Of a stretch of DNA of 64,000 nt, positions 23,838 to 37,756 are shown in pieces (positions within the stretch are counted from its first letter, which is position 1; each line of letters opens with the position of its first letter). Location: positions 6,021,540-6,085,539 of the forward strand of contig NC_135569.1 of NCBI RefSeq assembly GCF_964340395.1, in the 5' to 3' direction. The notes under the pieces are model-generated. The model ran no database searches, was not told the DNA's origin, and saw only the letters and a list, made by a program, of their open reading frames with translations. The position numbers were made by a program, and so were the translations under genes. This DNA is from Glandiceps talaboti. Taxonomy: Eukaryota; Hemichordata; Enteropneusta; Spengelidae.

Positions 23838-24014
23838 CTTGTTCTTTTCTTTAATTCACGATTTTGGCATCGATTTATTCACAATGAATTTGTCTCTCGA
23901 TCCAGTCCAAAATAAATCCTTCACTCTTGTTCTTTTGTTTATAATTCACGATTTTGGCGTCGATTTATTCACAACGAATTTGTCTCTAGATCCAGTCCAA
24001 AATAAATCCTTCAT
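23838..24014. repeat. Two tandem copies of a 90-bp unit
   Basis: Both copies share AATTCACGATTTTGGC, a TCGATTTATTCACAA segment and GATCCAGTCCAAAATAAATC at a spacing of exactly 90 bp, with about four differences. The repeat lies just upstream of the ZP gene start. Confidence 0.85.
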
Positions 24015-26385
24015 CGGCAAAAAATTACAAAATAATTTGAATTTGTGTTAATATTTTTGGCGGTGAAGAAGTTCGTTTCAAGTGGTTAAATTTATCAGTA
24101 CATTTTGGAATCTCGTCTATATGTAGAGTAATTTGATTAGACTGGATTCAGTTAGATGTCGTCTGCCATAACAATAATAATCCGGTACGGGACTCGCACG
24201 ATCGACTAAATCCACCAACTCGTCTTACAAAAGTACAACTTATTTTCCCGCCAAAATTATAACCCCAACAATTTTTTGTAATGTTTTGTACACGTTTCAG
24301 TTTTTAGGCTAAATAAAAAATAGATATAATTGGGGAAAAACATCAGACATCCAATGCGACTATATTGCTCTTATATGGATCTAGAGATGACTAAACATTG
24401 CGATGATGCTATGGAAAAAAGTGGTTCGATGGAGAAGTGTGATTATCACGTCATAGTGTCAGCGTTCATAGTGACGGGGTTTGTGTACAGTAACCCAATT
24501 TGGAATTCTCAGTAGCTCTGACGCCCATGTGCACTTTAAATAATTGTTTTGGAAATGCTAAATTTTGAAGTTTTGAATACTTGCGATGTGAATGCAAAAA
24601 CACAAAACTCGCATAATGTTATTTTGTCTATAGGTTCGTTATGTTGCATTATTTCCAGCCAAAGCAAACACCGTTTTTACGTGATATTCAAAACGAAAGA
24701 ACTGTATGTCGAGTAGAATTATCGTAACATTCAAAACAATCGACGTATTCTTCACAGAACACCCCCCCCCCCCCGCGTAGAAGAATGAGAAGAGCGCCCG
24801 CAACGGTTGGTCTTACATGAACTAGAAACTCAGAAACTGACTATCGAGAAACAAGTGGCAATTGGTTGCTTTAATATACTATTTACAGTTTTCAGTAAAG
24901 AAACAACAAAAACAAACAACAAAAACAACAATCTTCAAAACAAAATAAAACAAAAAATCCCCAAACAAAGCAATCACATCAATAAATCGCAGCAACATAG
25001 CTCCTTCGCCGCGGGGTTACGACACATCTCCCCCACGAAAAACTAACTCACTTTTGTGTCAAAACCCCACAGCGTATACATCCAGAGCTAATAGCAACCT
25101 AGTTTGCTTTTTTTATTCACTTTTCATTTTTCTTTGGATCGATTTTGTAATCTTTAGTAATGTCACAGGGAATTTATATGTCGAACTTCGAAGTCCTCTG
25201 GAAAGCTGGTGGTTTAGGTTTTTATTTGAAGGAAGCCCTCTACCGTCTATACATAGTAAAAATAGGGTATTTCCCCCGATGTGCAATGCCTCGGATTTGA
25301 AGAATTTTCAGTGTGTCCCGTATTATGCTTTATTTTTGGCATTTTTCGATGATTTTCAGCAAACACATGTCAGTAGTTGGGTTAACTGTCATTACGGTAA
25401 GTCCAACAGGAAGTTTAATACATTTGTGTCGTTTCTATGGCTACCATAACATAAGGAAACACGAACAGTTTCGCACTTGAATAATACTTCCGTCTTTTTC
25501 TCATATATAGCCTGTCATATGACAAAGGGAGAATCATGAGAATGGTTTGACTTTACATAACAAACAACAGCATTGTATTAATAGTGACTAAATTGAGTTA
25601 TCTTACATTACTGTGTACCGTGAGGTGATATGCCGGGCAACGCTGTTGGGGTATGATCCGGGAATATATATATAGCTTATTATAATATACAAATCTATAA
25701 GTACGAATTACACATATAAACTGTTTACAATCTGCGTATTTATACGTCAGTGACATTTCGCAATCCAGTGTGACGTTAGTAATCATGAATTTGGCATATT
25801 TTCTACAATTCGCGAATAAAGCAGGTTTGACACACAATGAGTTAACAAAATGATCTGCTCTAATGGTATACTAGTATGCAGTTCTGGTTTTTAAAAGCGA
25901 GTTGTTTTTTTGTGTGTGTGAGAGAATGGCTGAACTAGCTATACTTTAAGTCTTATTTTTCGATGAAACAACTAACAGTACATGTCATAATATTCACAGA
26001 AAATTGTCGAAATATCAAGAATTATCGTCAGTTCATTGAGGTAAATTTGATCCTTTCCTGGATGACACTAACAAATGACATTGTGATAGGGTGTTGGGGA
26101 TGATGACATGGCCATTTACAGCTAAAATGATGTTGGCTTGGTGTTTTATACATGTAACATGACATTTACTACACACCCTCAGACAACTTCTAATGCAAAA
26201 GAAACCATTACATAGGTTAAAATGTTGATTATCAGTTAAGTTAGAAAATAAACAACTGCAGCCATGAAAATCTCAAGTCAATGTGTAACGTTTTCATTAG
26301 AAGCCTGTTTTTACTGCACTGTGAAAGAATAGTAATGCTTATCAGTGTTCAATGTGATTGGGCAAAGGATCCTGCTGTGTTTGTT
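24015..26385. other. Intergenic stretch between ZP gene and TNFR-A, no gene seen
   Basis: It should hold the ZP promoter (minus) and any TNFR-A 5' exon (plus). No convincing signal-peptide exon with a phase-0 donor was found other than the weak candidate at 26386. A poly-C run lies near 24761-24774. Confidence 0.4.
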
Positions 26386-26403
26386 ATGTCTCTGTTATTG
26401 TTA
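26386..26403 (+). CDS. Weak candidate exon 1 of TNFR-A
   Basis: ATG 26386 reads MSLLLL and then meets GT at 26404 in phase 0. Joined to the exon at 26602 this would give a plausible signal peptide. The donor (gtgtgg) is poor and the exon is only 18 nt, so it may be coincidence. The alternative is the misplaced exon at 39242-39277. Confidence 0.25.
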
Positions 26404-26601
26404 GTGTGGAATTGAAATATGTCCGTCAAAAACGTAATAATCTAATGTCCGAGCGAGATACCAAACCAACATATTTTTAGCTGTATTTCTCTTTCCTGTG
26501 AAAAGTAAATCATTTGAAAACATACTATTTCTTAGTATTCCCTTGTAGTATATCCCATAATACATGTACACTACATTGTAGTATTTATATATATATTTCA
26601 G

Positions 26602-27250
26602 ATTTTTTTTGTAACTGGCCTTGGTCAAGTACATGCCAGGTGTACAAAGACAGATCCTTTACAAAAACAATTCAAGAATGAGAATAGACTATGTGACCTT
26701 TGTCCACCTGGTTATTATATGCTAAAGGCTTGCACCAGAACATTGCATGGGGGAACAAGGTAATACTTTACTGTATATGTACATTATGTATGTATGTATG
26801 TATGTATGTATGTATGTATGTACATGTGTATGTGTATGTGTGTGTGCATGCGTGCGTGCATGTGTGCGTATGTATGTATGTATGTATGTATGTATGCATG
26901 TGTCTGTGTTGCCTGGTAAACAGCACCTGTGGGCTCTGTGTGAGTAATATCGTCCCTGTCTTTTCAAGTCATTACTCCAAGAGTCCCCCAAAATCACACT
27001 CGTCTTGTGAGTAAGACATGGCTGAGTGATACAACCTACCCATCGAGTCTGTAGAAACCACTAACCCTGGGCTTAGGTTGGTCCTGTTTCCAGTGAGATT
27101 TGAACCCATCACCTCCTGACTATTAATCCTGAACGCTAACCACTATGCTACAGGGAGCCAGTCAAACTATTTGCTTCTTAAGTCCCCTGCCAGAAATTCT
27201 GCTCATTCCCTATGTTTGTGTTTGTTTGTTTGTTTGTTTGTTTGTTTGTT

Positions 27251-27295
<45 letters not shown>

Positions 27296-29024
27296 ATGGA
27301 TGTACACGTAACATTCGTTTGGAGAAAGTGCTGGTATTGAGATAAATTGTGTGTGTCAATTAGATGGCTCGATACTGATTTGTGTTTGAACTGCTATGTA
27401 TATTTTTATATTGAATTTACAAGTTTGTGTATTAGTTACAACTTACATTATATAATTTATATTTTGTATCAACAATCATCTTACAGATGTGTTCGCTGTC
27501 CTGATGATCACTATATGCCATATAACAATTCATGCCCTTCTTGTCTACTATGTACATATCCATGTCGTCATAATACATTCTTTGTGGTGAGTAGATGTTA
27601 TATTTACAATCACACACCTTAAAATGTACTGGAAGGTCATGAATAATATATTAAGAAATTGATGTGTCCATATCATATATCCCAGCATGCATTGCTGTAT
27701 TTCAAATGAATCTTAATCCAGGAATATTGGTCTACCTACAGAGAACACACTTTTTTCAGGAAGAAATTATGGAAGACATTGTTTTTTTTTAGTTTGATAG
27801 AACTTTTACATCCTAAATAATATTTTACAGACCCAATTGTGCAGCTCAAGATTTCAACTTTATCTTACATAATATTGGTATTTCAACTTCAGTGTAATAC
27901 AAAAATATTATCACATGCATGCGATCATCCCCAATCTGATTAAAATGGCTGCCTCTTCTACTACTGGAGGAGGCGGTCATCAAGACGAAAACGTAAACAT
28001 GTATCACGAAGGTCAATTGAAGCGAAAATACCGAGGTAAAATAACAATGAACGATTAGTCGACATCGGATTTTAATCAGATTGTGATCATCCCATAATAA
28101 GAATGCAATGTTATAGTTTCATGAAATGTTTCTGTTTCTGATAAACATTTAGTAATAATAAAAGCAACAGAACGCCATGACGCATGACTTCAAGTGGTAG
28201 GTACTTGATGTATGTGCATTCGTGCTAAGTGGTGTTGTCTGCTGCTGAGAGTACAGGTGCATAGAAAATTACAAAACATGCACTCATGCATTCCTGTGTC
28301 CTGGAATTTTCTCATAGCATTAACTATTTCATTTTTTTAATTTTTATGCTTCACATGGATTTCAGATATTCTGTAAGTTAAGATTTTTAAAATTGTTATA
28401 ATTTGTGTCTTGCCTTTTCAAGGGTGTCGTGGTTTGCTGAGTTTTCATTTGTTGTTTTAATTACAAATTGTGTGTCTACGAATGACTTCAACTAATTCCT
28501 ATAATTCTTACAATTGACAATTACAGTATACATCAAATTTACAAAGTGAAAAACAATTTTCCATGGGAAAGCCACACCAGGAAATATTAAAGGCATTTTC
28601 CTAAACTTTGGGTTCTGGAATATTCATGAGAGACGTTTCACACTGAATGGATTAAGCACTCGGGAATCATGAATATTCATTGTGCAACTATGAATATATT
28701 ATATCTGCTGACTCCCATGATGCAATAGCCAGTAGTAAAGATACTCTATAAAGGCACAAGATCAACTTGATGTTTCTTTGAAATTGTAACTAATTGTATG
28801 TGATGTACAATCATGAAATGGCTCTTCATGATATCATGATATGACTCTTTTTCCTAACTATCTCTATTTCCTGGAGTGGTATTCCCCTTTAAAGTGTTTG
28901 ATATTGGTTAACATGATCAAAAGGTTATTGCCACTTATAACTGCTGAAAATAATATTATAATAATAATGATTTTTTTAAAAATATTAACAAATTAATCCC
29001 CCCCCCCCATAAAATAAAAATAAA

Positions 29025-29061
<37 letters not shown>

Positions 29062-32000
29062 CAAAAAAACCCCTGCCTATCCGGGGTTATTTGTTACGCT
29101 GAAGATAGATATCATTGATGTATTAAAGTTTCCTTTTGAGAAACTTAAATGTTAAAACCCAATTGACAAGTAATATTCCAAATCTGTTCTGTACAAGATA
29201 GGAGTATACCGGGGTATGTAATGTTAGTAGATTGATTGTTATGTACGATTGGTTTGAGTTTTATACACACTTAAAAACTGTCAAACAGGGTCCTTGTATA
29301 CATACATTAAATATAACGCTAATCTCATTCATTAAAACAATAACAATTAGTGATCAAACAAAATTAGGGAAAATGTCTGGTGATAATTTTTTGGGGAATA
29401 GTTGAATCATGCAAGTGTTAATTGTCTTTATTTTCATAATAAAGTCACCGGTTTAGATCTTGTCAACATAATATTTGGTGTTTGATTTTCCAGGAGGTGC
29501 AGCCATGCACTTCTACACAGAACAGGGTATGTAAATGCAGCGCTGGATTATATTTACTCGGAGACACATGTACTCCAGTAACTTGTCCACCTGGTCAGAA
29601 GGTTGCCCTCAAAGGTGTGTATTTTGTTCTTACAAATTACTTGGTTCCTGAAATATTTTACTTATCACTGAAGCAAGGGGCTCAAATCATATATTATCTG
29701 TATGGCACTGCTGATTTAAAGTGTAAGAATGTTTATTTTGTGTGAGGAGGTCATATTCTAAAAGGGTGTCTTTTTGGAAATGGCTCGATCAAATTACATG
29801 TATGAAATGGTTTATTGTATCTTGGGTATGTTGGTGATATTGTTTGCACTGATATTTGCCCCAAACTGGAAATGATAATTGTACTTGTGAAAACTTTTTA
29901 TAAAATGAGATGCATCTCTTGTTCTTTGATGAATTTATGTAGAATTTCCAGTGTGTCGACCTTGTCCTACAATGACATTTTCCAGTGGCAACAACAATTC
30001 GACGTTCTGCACACCAAAGACAGACTGTATAGCTCTAGGCCTACAGGTCAAATGGAAAGGAAATAAAACACATGATGCAGTGTGCCAAGATGAAAGCAAA
30101 CAAGTCCCAACATCTCCTGGTATCATTACTTCAGTTGCTGGTACGTAAAAGAAGTGATACCTTAATTTATAGATGAAATCGACAATATTCAAAGCCACAT
30201 ACAGAGCGATAACTTTAATTTTTGTAAAATCTGTCAGATTTCCTGTTCTGTAATGTGACATATTATTTTTTGTACATGGTTATAGTATTTTCTGTGTTAT
30301 ACAAATATGTCTATGACGAAATAAATTTAGAAATATACTAAGATGGTTACCGTCGAGTTGTATTTCATACTTCTCTGCTGTCCCCATGGTGACCATAAAA
30401 TATTGTCATTTCATTGTCAACTATAATCATGTTTTGACCTTGAATGACAGCGAGTTCTAACCATGACCATGACTGATGATGATCTGACTATAGTTGACTA
30501 TAATCTTTATTGTTGTCAGTTCATGTTCACGATGACTAATAGAGACTTTGAAAAATGGTCATTTATGGTAAACATATTTTTATACTTTTTTTTTTTTTTT
30601 ATCAATAACTGATACAGTAACTACACCTCCCTTTGTGGTGATGTATTAATTATATCACTCCATCCCCATCTATTTTTTTTCATATATAAATGAAACAAGT
30701 GTTGCAGCCAGCCTTTTGAAAGACAAAGTGTCCTGAAACCTTCATTTTTCTGGGTCATCATACATTTGGGGGGGGGGGGGGGGGGCATTACAAAAAAATG
30801 CCAATAGCGTTGTAGCACAACTGTCCAGTTTTTCAAAATATTTACCCACATGCTGATCCATGCTAGGTATTTGCTGAATGATTATGCAGTTGCCTATCCA
30901 CCCTATTGTTATCTATGCAATATACACGATCATTTGACTGTTCCTATAGGCGTGGTCATGTTGCTAAACATATTTGCATAGAATTTTAGTGTGGGTCATC
31001 TATGACCCGTCACTGGCTGCAACACTGTGAAACTCGACCTATGTAGTATTAATTTGATATTGCAAGGGTTATATCCGATTGTTTTTTGTTACACAATGTT
31101 GAAATTATATTTGCTTTCTTTTTATTCATTAAATTTTCAGGTACATCAAAAACGATGCAAAATGTTACTGATTTAGTCAAACCAAAGACAGTTTTGCAAA
31201 GTGATAGTAACATTGAATCTATGTCAATGTTAAATTCTATGGAGACAGAGACTACGTCCATGGAGGCTGACACTAATGTTATAACAGAGAGTGTGGGAGA
31301 GAAATCTACCAGTGATTCGACATCACAGAAAAGTATGCATTCATTGTCCCAAAGCATGTCAACAGAAACCAGCATGCAACCACAGTCATCATCATCATCA
31401 TCATTATCGACTAAAGGCATGCCTGTATCAATGCAACCAGATACATCCACAAACAGCATGCTAGATATATTAACCATGACTTCACGCAGTGAAACGTCAA
31501 ACATTGACAAAGCCAAATTAACGGTAAGAATTTTGTTGATACATCTGATTTATGCAAATATCTGTATGATTTGACTTTGAATTATGAAAGAGAATTTTAT
31601 CTTATTATGCAAATTACCTTATGTTGTACACATGTTCTTTTTTATGAAAAGTTGTGTTCTAAATTATTGTGTAAATGAAAGCTTTCAAATTGATGCTGTT
31701 GCAATGTGTTTGGAAAAATATGGTAATTCATTTACACAGAAATGGTATATTGTTATATAATATCCATTATTATTCCACTGTTGTGAAGGGTATCAAAAAC
31801 AGTTAGTTTACTTGTCCTGAATACACGTGACTCCCCAGTTATTATGTTCCCTTTCACTCAGTCAGTCATGATAGCCCAGACCTACGCATGGGTTAATTTA
31901 TTAGTTGAGTATATCTTATAACTAGTTGCTATAATTTTGAACTCTCAGAATTGTACGCAAACTGAGATCTGCATATTTAGTTCAGACAAGTTTGATTCTT

Positions 32001-34706
32001 TTTGTGAATATTAGTGAAAAGTTGTTTTCAAGTCAAATAATAACAAGTTTTACTATTTTTGACAGGTTTCGCAAACTGATAGTCCTCGCCTGGGAACACT
32101 TTCAAAGTCTCCTGATGTTTCATTTGGAGATGAAATTGATCAAACAGTTCATGAAACAGGTACATATTGACTTCGAAAACAAGTAAAAGTAGACTTTTGT
32201 AATTACATGGGTTTAAATCATTCACATTACAACCTCTATCCTATCAGATCCCTAATAATATAGCTGGGTTGACTGGAACACATTCATGGTTCAAATCCTA
32301 CCCGACGACTTGGTCATTATAAACATATGGCAGCAATGAAATGTAAACCTGTTACCTGCAGATTCTAAGTTGGGCACTTTAATTAAGCCCATTTACTGTG
32401 TGATTGTGACAGTTAATAAATCAAATTGCTCCTTTGTCTTTATCCCCAGATATTACCAGTACCCAAAGTGTTTCTGAGAACAACAGAATTGGACTATCGA
32501 TAGACAACCCTTTCAAGATAGGTGGCTTGCCATTTGGTGCAAGTGTGGTGATCGTAGTCATTATAACCATATCATTATCAGTCTGTTTGACCCTAGGCAT
32601 AGTGTATTTAGTGACAAGATCATGTATAAAAAAACGAAAGCCGAAAGATAATGGTGAACTACAGGGAAAAGTTCTTTATCAGAGATGTGATTCTAAAGGT
32701 ATTGTGTACTGTATTCTTCTTAAAAATATTAGATACAAGAAAAATGAGTAGATGATCATGAAAGAGTTAATGTTCCTCACATGGTATTAAGTAAATTCGA
32801 TAACACTTGTGCCCTAAAGTGTGATCTTTGTGTCATGTTTAAAAGAAAGAAGTCAGTGGTCACTGAAATTCAATGTCATTTTATGTAGACATCATATATT
32901 TATTTCTGCCTTTAGTACACTTATATTTTGCTGCTGTAAACTTATATATGATTTTGGGTGACAAAAAATAGTACCCTGATAAGAAATCCAACTGCACTAG
33001 ACATGTATTCTGCCATTTCCTGCAAGGGCATATGGAAAAACCCTCCGATGGTAACATTATTTTAAAAATTACCACAATCTCTTTCTCTTGACAGTGTTTT
33101 GCCAATTTTCCTATTGACACAAATCACTGGTCAGACAGGGAACTTGCAAACCTGCCATCTTGAATGCTGCATCATGGGAAATATGATAATAAATATCAAT
33201 CAATCAGTATTGTAAACTATATTGTTATATAGGTTGTAACCACAACTAATCAATTCATGGTTACCCTGACCTTTATGCGAGGTTTATTCTATTGACAGCT
33301 CCAGATTAGGTATTACGATAACCACAAACAATCCCATAGTCCTTTGCCTCTGAGCATGCTCAGTCTGGATTGTTCCCTATTCGCATGTTGATACCCTATT
33401 TCTTCTGTATGTTAGATGCAGAGACACCATACATTACCTGAAAATGGAATGATATTCACATATTAATCAGTTTGTCTAGAAAAACTACTTGTGCAGTACT
33501 GTATCTTAAAATTTCATGCTTTCCTTTTCTGATCTTTTCTTTGATATTATAGAGTCGGTCCACATTGTTCCAGACAATTTTGACAACTTTGTGCTAAAAG
33601 AAGGTAATATATATACGATTAGCTTCTTTTGAGCAACTTTCTGTACGCATATTTTATAACATTCAGTGTTTTTGCTAAGGTTTGGGAACCCCGGTAACAG
33701 AAAGGGGAAAGAGGTAAAACTGGTAGTGCTTCCCATGCAATGTATCATAGTTTAGGTGGGGAACCCCGGTAAAATGATGTGGGAACCCCGGTAGATTTTA
33801 CCTACTTACCGCCCTTAAATAAAACACTGACATTAATAATCTTTATGGCCTGGATATGGGTTTGGTGGACCAAGGTTGTATGGCGGAAGGGACTGACTTT
33901 AGGAGGGCCTGTAAGCCATACTACCAAGGTCTGCAAAACCCATATCTGGGCTATAAAGGTTATATCACATACCCAATTAATGGCACGGAAACATCATTTG
34001 AATCACATAAATTGACAGTGAAATATTATTTTATTTGCAAAAAACCCCCAAAATAATGAAGAAATTAAAAAAGCCAAATCACTGAGCAAATGGCAAAGTG
34101 TGCCCCCCCTCCATTTACATAAACACACACACACACATTTCACCATACCTATAGCACTAGTGACCCTCAGTTGTACTAAAAATCATGGGGGTGTGGGTTT
34201 AACTTGAAAAATCAAATTTGAAAATACATCAGGAACTTATGCATGCGGCATATATAAATTACTAAAATATGTTTCCAAATATAAAAAAACTCATTTACAG
34301 TATAGAGCCATATAATTTGCTTCAAAGATATAGTTATTTTCTTCTTTACCCTTAAATTTCAAGTATGACTGATTTCTCTCAAAGCTTATGACAAAGATGT
34401 CATGTCATTTTAGGAATAGACCCTGAGGATGTTTTCAGCACTATATCTGAGAAGATTAATCGGGCTTTATGGAGAGGCTTTGTCCGTGCCAAACCATGCA
34501 AGTTAAAACCTATTGACGTAGAAGATATAGAGTTTAATCCCAGAAACAGTCAACGTGAGTGCATATATCAATGTCTTGTGTTATGGAAGAGTCGACTCCC
34601 TGATGGAGAATTTCCTTTGGCTGACTTATTAAGGAGTCTGGCAGCCATTCAGGGGACACTTGTGAATGATATCATTAACAACAGTTGTTATCAAAGAAGA
34701 GCATGA
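26602..34706 (+). CDS. TNFR-A: TNF-receptor-family protein with death domain
   Basis: Exons: 26602-26759, 27487-27586, 29494-29614, 29943-30140, 31141-31523, 32066-32159, 32450-32698, 33553-33603, 34414-34706. All have GT/AG ends and matching phases, total 1647 nt (548 codons plus stop), lacking a certain first exon. The first four exons encode cysteine-rich repeats (CDLCPPGYYM, CVRCPDDHYMPY, VCKCSAGLYLLGDTC, CRPCPTMTFSSG). The fifth is a Ser/Thr/Met-rich stalk, likely O-glycosylated. A TM helix (VVIVVIITISLSVCLTLGIV) and a basic stop-transfer follow, then a linker exon and a C-terminal death domain. It should bind a TNF-like ligand and recruit death-domain adaptors. It lacks the TSP1 exon of TNFR-B. 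Confidence 0.85.
26788..26900. repeat. (TATG)n microsatellite
   Basis: TATG/TGTG units in TNFR-A, beginning about 28 bp after the donor of exon 26602-26759. Confidence 0.93.
26905..27165 (-). repeat. tRNA-derived SINE, degenerate
   Basis: On the minus strand a box A-like TAGCATAGTGGTTAGCG is followed about 40 nt later by a box B-like GGTTCAAATCTC, the internal RNA polymerase III promoter layout. No acceptor stem pairs, so it is not a tRNA gene. The outer boundaries are estimates. Confidence 0.55.
27219..27292. repeat. (TTTG)n-(TG)n microsatellite
   Basis: TTTG units followed by a TG run in a TNFR-A intron. Confidence 0.93.
27925..28095. repeat. MITE-like inverted-repeat element with a short ORF
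   Basis: Left end GATCATC...CAATCTGATTAAAAT pairs with right end ATTTTAATCAGATTG...GATCATC. Between them an ATG opens 37 codons (MAASSTTGGGGHQDENVN onward) with a high-GC, exon-like look unlike the AT-rich intron. It may be a captured piece of a host gene. Confidence 0.6.
29018..29060. repeat. (AAAT)n microsatellite
   Basis: AAAT units following a poly-C tract in a TNFR-A intron. Confidence 0.9.
32450..32698 (+). CDS. TNFR-A transmembrane exon
   Basis: This phase 1-1 exon holds the juxtamembrane segment, a helix of about 28 residues and the KKRKPK stop-transfer. If intron 7 is retained the frame continues for 17 codons to a stop at 32749, which would give a receptor without its death domain. 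Confidence 0.85.
34414..34706 (+). CDS. TNFR-A death-domain exon
   Basis: The 97 codons carry a death-domain pattern: DVFSTISEKINRALWRGFVR with the conserved Trp in helix 2, then LKPIDVEDIEF, ECIYQCLVLWKSRLP and LADLLRSLAAI, with TGA at 34704. It matches the TNFR-B last exon in phase and in order of motifs. Confidence 0.88.
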
Positions 34707-37179
34707 GTCAGTACTCTAATACAAAGCTGCACTAGCTGCAACTGGTCTGTTTTTAAAACTGTTTTATTAGATACATTTAAATGACATACTATCAGTATTG
34801 TACATCCTGAGGGGTATTAAGTCTCTATTATGTAAACTTGTGTGTGCAGCTGTACACATATTATTACATATGTACCAGAGATTACTTGCATTGGTGTGAG
34901 TGCATACTAGTGGTATTTTCACTGCAGTGCAATACGGAAAACATTAAGGCATACCTACATGCAAATTGTATGCAAATGAGGACATGGTTTTCGCTACACA
35001 CAAAATCGCGTGATCGTGCAGTGCTGTGTATTAAAAGTTCGTATGATTTTTATGAAAATTTGCCATTTCAGACGAACATCTGTAAAAATAACAGAACCCC
35101 ATGCCATGTGAGTTCCAGTGTGGGTACTCAGGGGTATTTGCACTCGTATTTGCAGTGTTTGCTGCTGCACTTTTATTTGCACTCGCTACGCTCATGAAAG
35201 TATGGGCACAGAGAGCACTGCCTATCCATTCACAATACTGGTAGTATGAAATACAGAAACGTTGGGCAAAATGAAATGTGTGCATTTTTTCTAAATCTAC
35301 CAACAAACCTAACCGTACACAGCGGCAAACAAAGAATTTAATTGATGGCGCTTTTGGATGGATATGATACCTCTATGATTAGACCACAGTTCCCTCTCCT
35401 TGAGATTAGATTAGACTGCTGAGCACAAATTAGAGTAACACTGACATGTACACAAAAGCGTATTTGACATTTAAAGTTATGGTGGTGGGGACTTTGGAAA
35501 GTTTGTGTGTTGATGTAATGTTCTACTTGCACTAAATTCTTATATATTTATCTATTTTCATAGTTTAGAGATGTGTTAAAGTAGTGAATAGAGACATTAT
35601 AGTATCACACAGATACTTGCAAGCAAACTTATTTATTACAACTCAAAGTGCTGCCCTGTTGTCAGTGTGTTTCTGTTTATCTTAAAATTGTTCATCATAC
35701 ACAGTTTTTGGTGATTCTTTCAAAACTGCTGTACAACAAAGGTGCTGAGAACTAATAGGGAGCCTTCAGTAATTACAGGGGTGGGGGTGGAGCAACTGTA
35801 GCATGTGGCATAAGATGTGACCCCCAATTTTCCTAGCCACACCCTTGTAATTAATAACAGTCTCCATTATGATACTTATTGTTAATGGTAACTCTACATT
35901 GGCTGACAGTTTTTTTCAAATCATTTACAACCCAGCTATTGGGTTATTATCAATATTTACTGTACAGCAGATTTCAAAATCCTGTTCATCGTCTCTATTT
36001 CATACAACCACCCAGAAATCAATAAGAAAGTTTACTGCACATGCTACACTAAGTTCAACAGTAGGATATCAATTTATTGCTACATTTAGTCTGAATGAAA
36101 TAAACCATTTATACCAACATACAACAAGATGTAGACATGCAGACCAATGTTTTTATATCTGCATTTGATATCAACATGATGGCACTTTCATTTTATTTAG
36201 ACAAAATGTTGCAAGAAACTGTACATTATTCATTCAATCTTGTTATCTTAAAATGTAACATATGTGAAGTTTCCTATAAGTACTGCGTGATTGTATCACA
36301 CAGAGCTGCTGAATGGTATTATGAAATCTGCTGTAACTTCAATATGCTGAAAATTTAAAAATATGGATACATTTTTTCTCCTTAGCTGTTGTTACATGAG
36401 AATACAAGTAATGTTATCTGTATTGTATATACTTAACAATTAAACAGTATTTTTCAAGGTTTTTAAAGTAATATATATTTCTGATAAATTTCAATAACTT
36501 GTATTTTTTCTCACCAATTAAATAATGTATTAAATACAAGAGGCAATCTATATGCCAAGATATTTACAACCTCACAAATGGATACCAGTATCTTTCAAAT
36601 TCTTATATCAAGGCATAAAGTTACACTTATTTCGTACTTTTCTACATTTTTTTACTCTCCGCAAGTAATAGTCTTGGTAAAAAAAATGTTGAATATGTAG
36701 AGTTCTTTAAGTTCAAATAGTTTCATTCACTGTGTAGAATTCTCAACAAAACTTAATTCCATCAATCAATAGTGCAACAAAATATCAGAGTCTTCCAATA
36801 TGTCGACGACTAACAGCCATTTTCATCTGGTAGAATGGATCCAACACTGAACAGGAATGATGGATCCACTCTATCAGATTTGTACCTACCATTGCAAGGG
36901 AGGAGACTCGGGGGGAACTGGTTCTAACTTCGATACCACCTTAGGCTTGAGGTCATGACCTTTTTTGTAGGTCACTGCCTCATTCCCAGATGAAGATGAT
37001 TTTTAGTTGTCGAAATATTGCAAAGACTCTGATAATTTGGTGCAGTTGATTGATGAGTTATGTAGAGTTCTTTGTTTCACTTTTCGGTGTACATGAGTAA
37101 TGTAAACTTTTCTTATTGTTTTAGGGTGCTATTATATTTGTATTGAATTCAAATTACTGTGAAAAGTGCAATAATGACT
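34707..37179. other. 3' flank of TNFR-A, no gene seen
   Basis: AT-rich with no recognisable domain. The sequence near 36970-37030 (GTTGTCGAAATATTGC and nearby) resembles the 'gtcgaaa' motif of retroelement 3' ends and is weak. No minus-strand cysteine-rich exon that could follow the orphan exon at 39242 was found. Confidence 0.4.
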
Positions 37180-37471
37180 AGTCTGTAAGGTACACCATGA
37201 TGGGACGCCCTTACACATTGATCAACCCATTCTCATGGAGAGAAGAGGCTGGTGAGGGAGGAGAAACACAAGTATTTTAGTCTAAATAATGACATAATGT
37301 TGAAATGACATACGGCGAATTTACCAGTTTGGCTTAGGATTAAAATTTAGGTGTGAACAATGTCTGGTATAGAGTGTAAGATATGTCGTGCTGTTCTGCC
37401 CTCCTCTCACCCGACGTGGGTGGGGTTGACCAATGTGTGAGGGCGCCCCGTCACAGCTTACCTTACAGACT
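37180..37471. mobile_element. MITE, AGTCTGTAAGGTA family, 292 bp
   Basis: Terminal inverted repeats AGTCTGTAAGGTA and TACCTTACAGACT enclose further inverted similarity (GGGACGCCCTTACACATTG versus CAATGTGTGAGGGCGCCCC). No clean target duplication was seen. The same family supplied the 99-bp insertion at 44128-44226. Confidence 0.8.
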
Positions 37472-37756
37472 ATGTCTGGTAGAGCTATAGAAAAAGTTGG
37501 TCTAGAACAAAAGATATCGTTCTATGTAATCCTTTTGGCTCCACTGATAAGACAGCTAGCACATTGTAACTATGTACATGTAAAGCTATGAGTTGAGAAC
37601 TTACGTAGAATGCACCTCAAGAATTTCAAATTTTTCAATTCTTTCCTAGTTTATTTCCCAATGACTGTATTCCGATTTTCCATTATGTAAAGTTATCATC
37701 TTCACATGCATTACTTTGTGAAGATAACTGTAGTGTAAAATGAGAATACAGTCATC

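Noticed and set aside
25054-25449. First exon of TNFR-A (hydrophobic 131-codon ORF)
   Set aside because: The hydrophobic run is not N-terminal and no phase-0 donor follows it.
27075-27165. A tRNA gene on the minus strand
   Set aside because: Box A/B-like motifs occur but the T-arm and acceptor stem do not pair; called a degenerate SINE.
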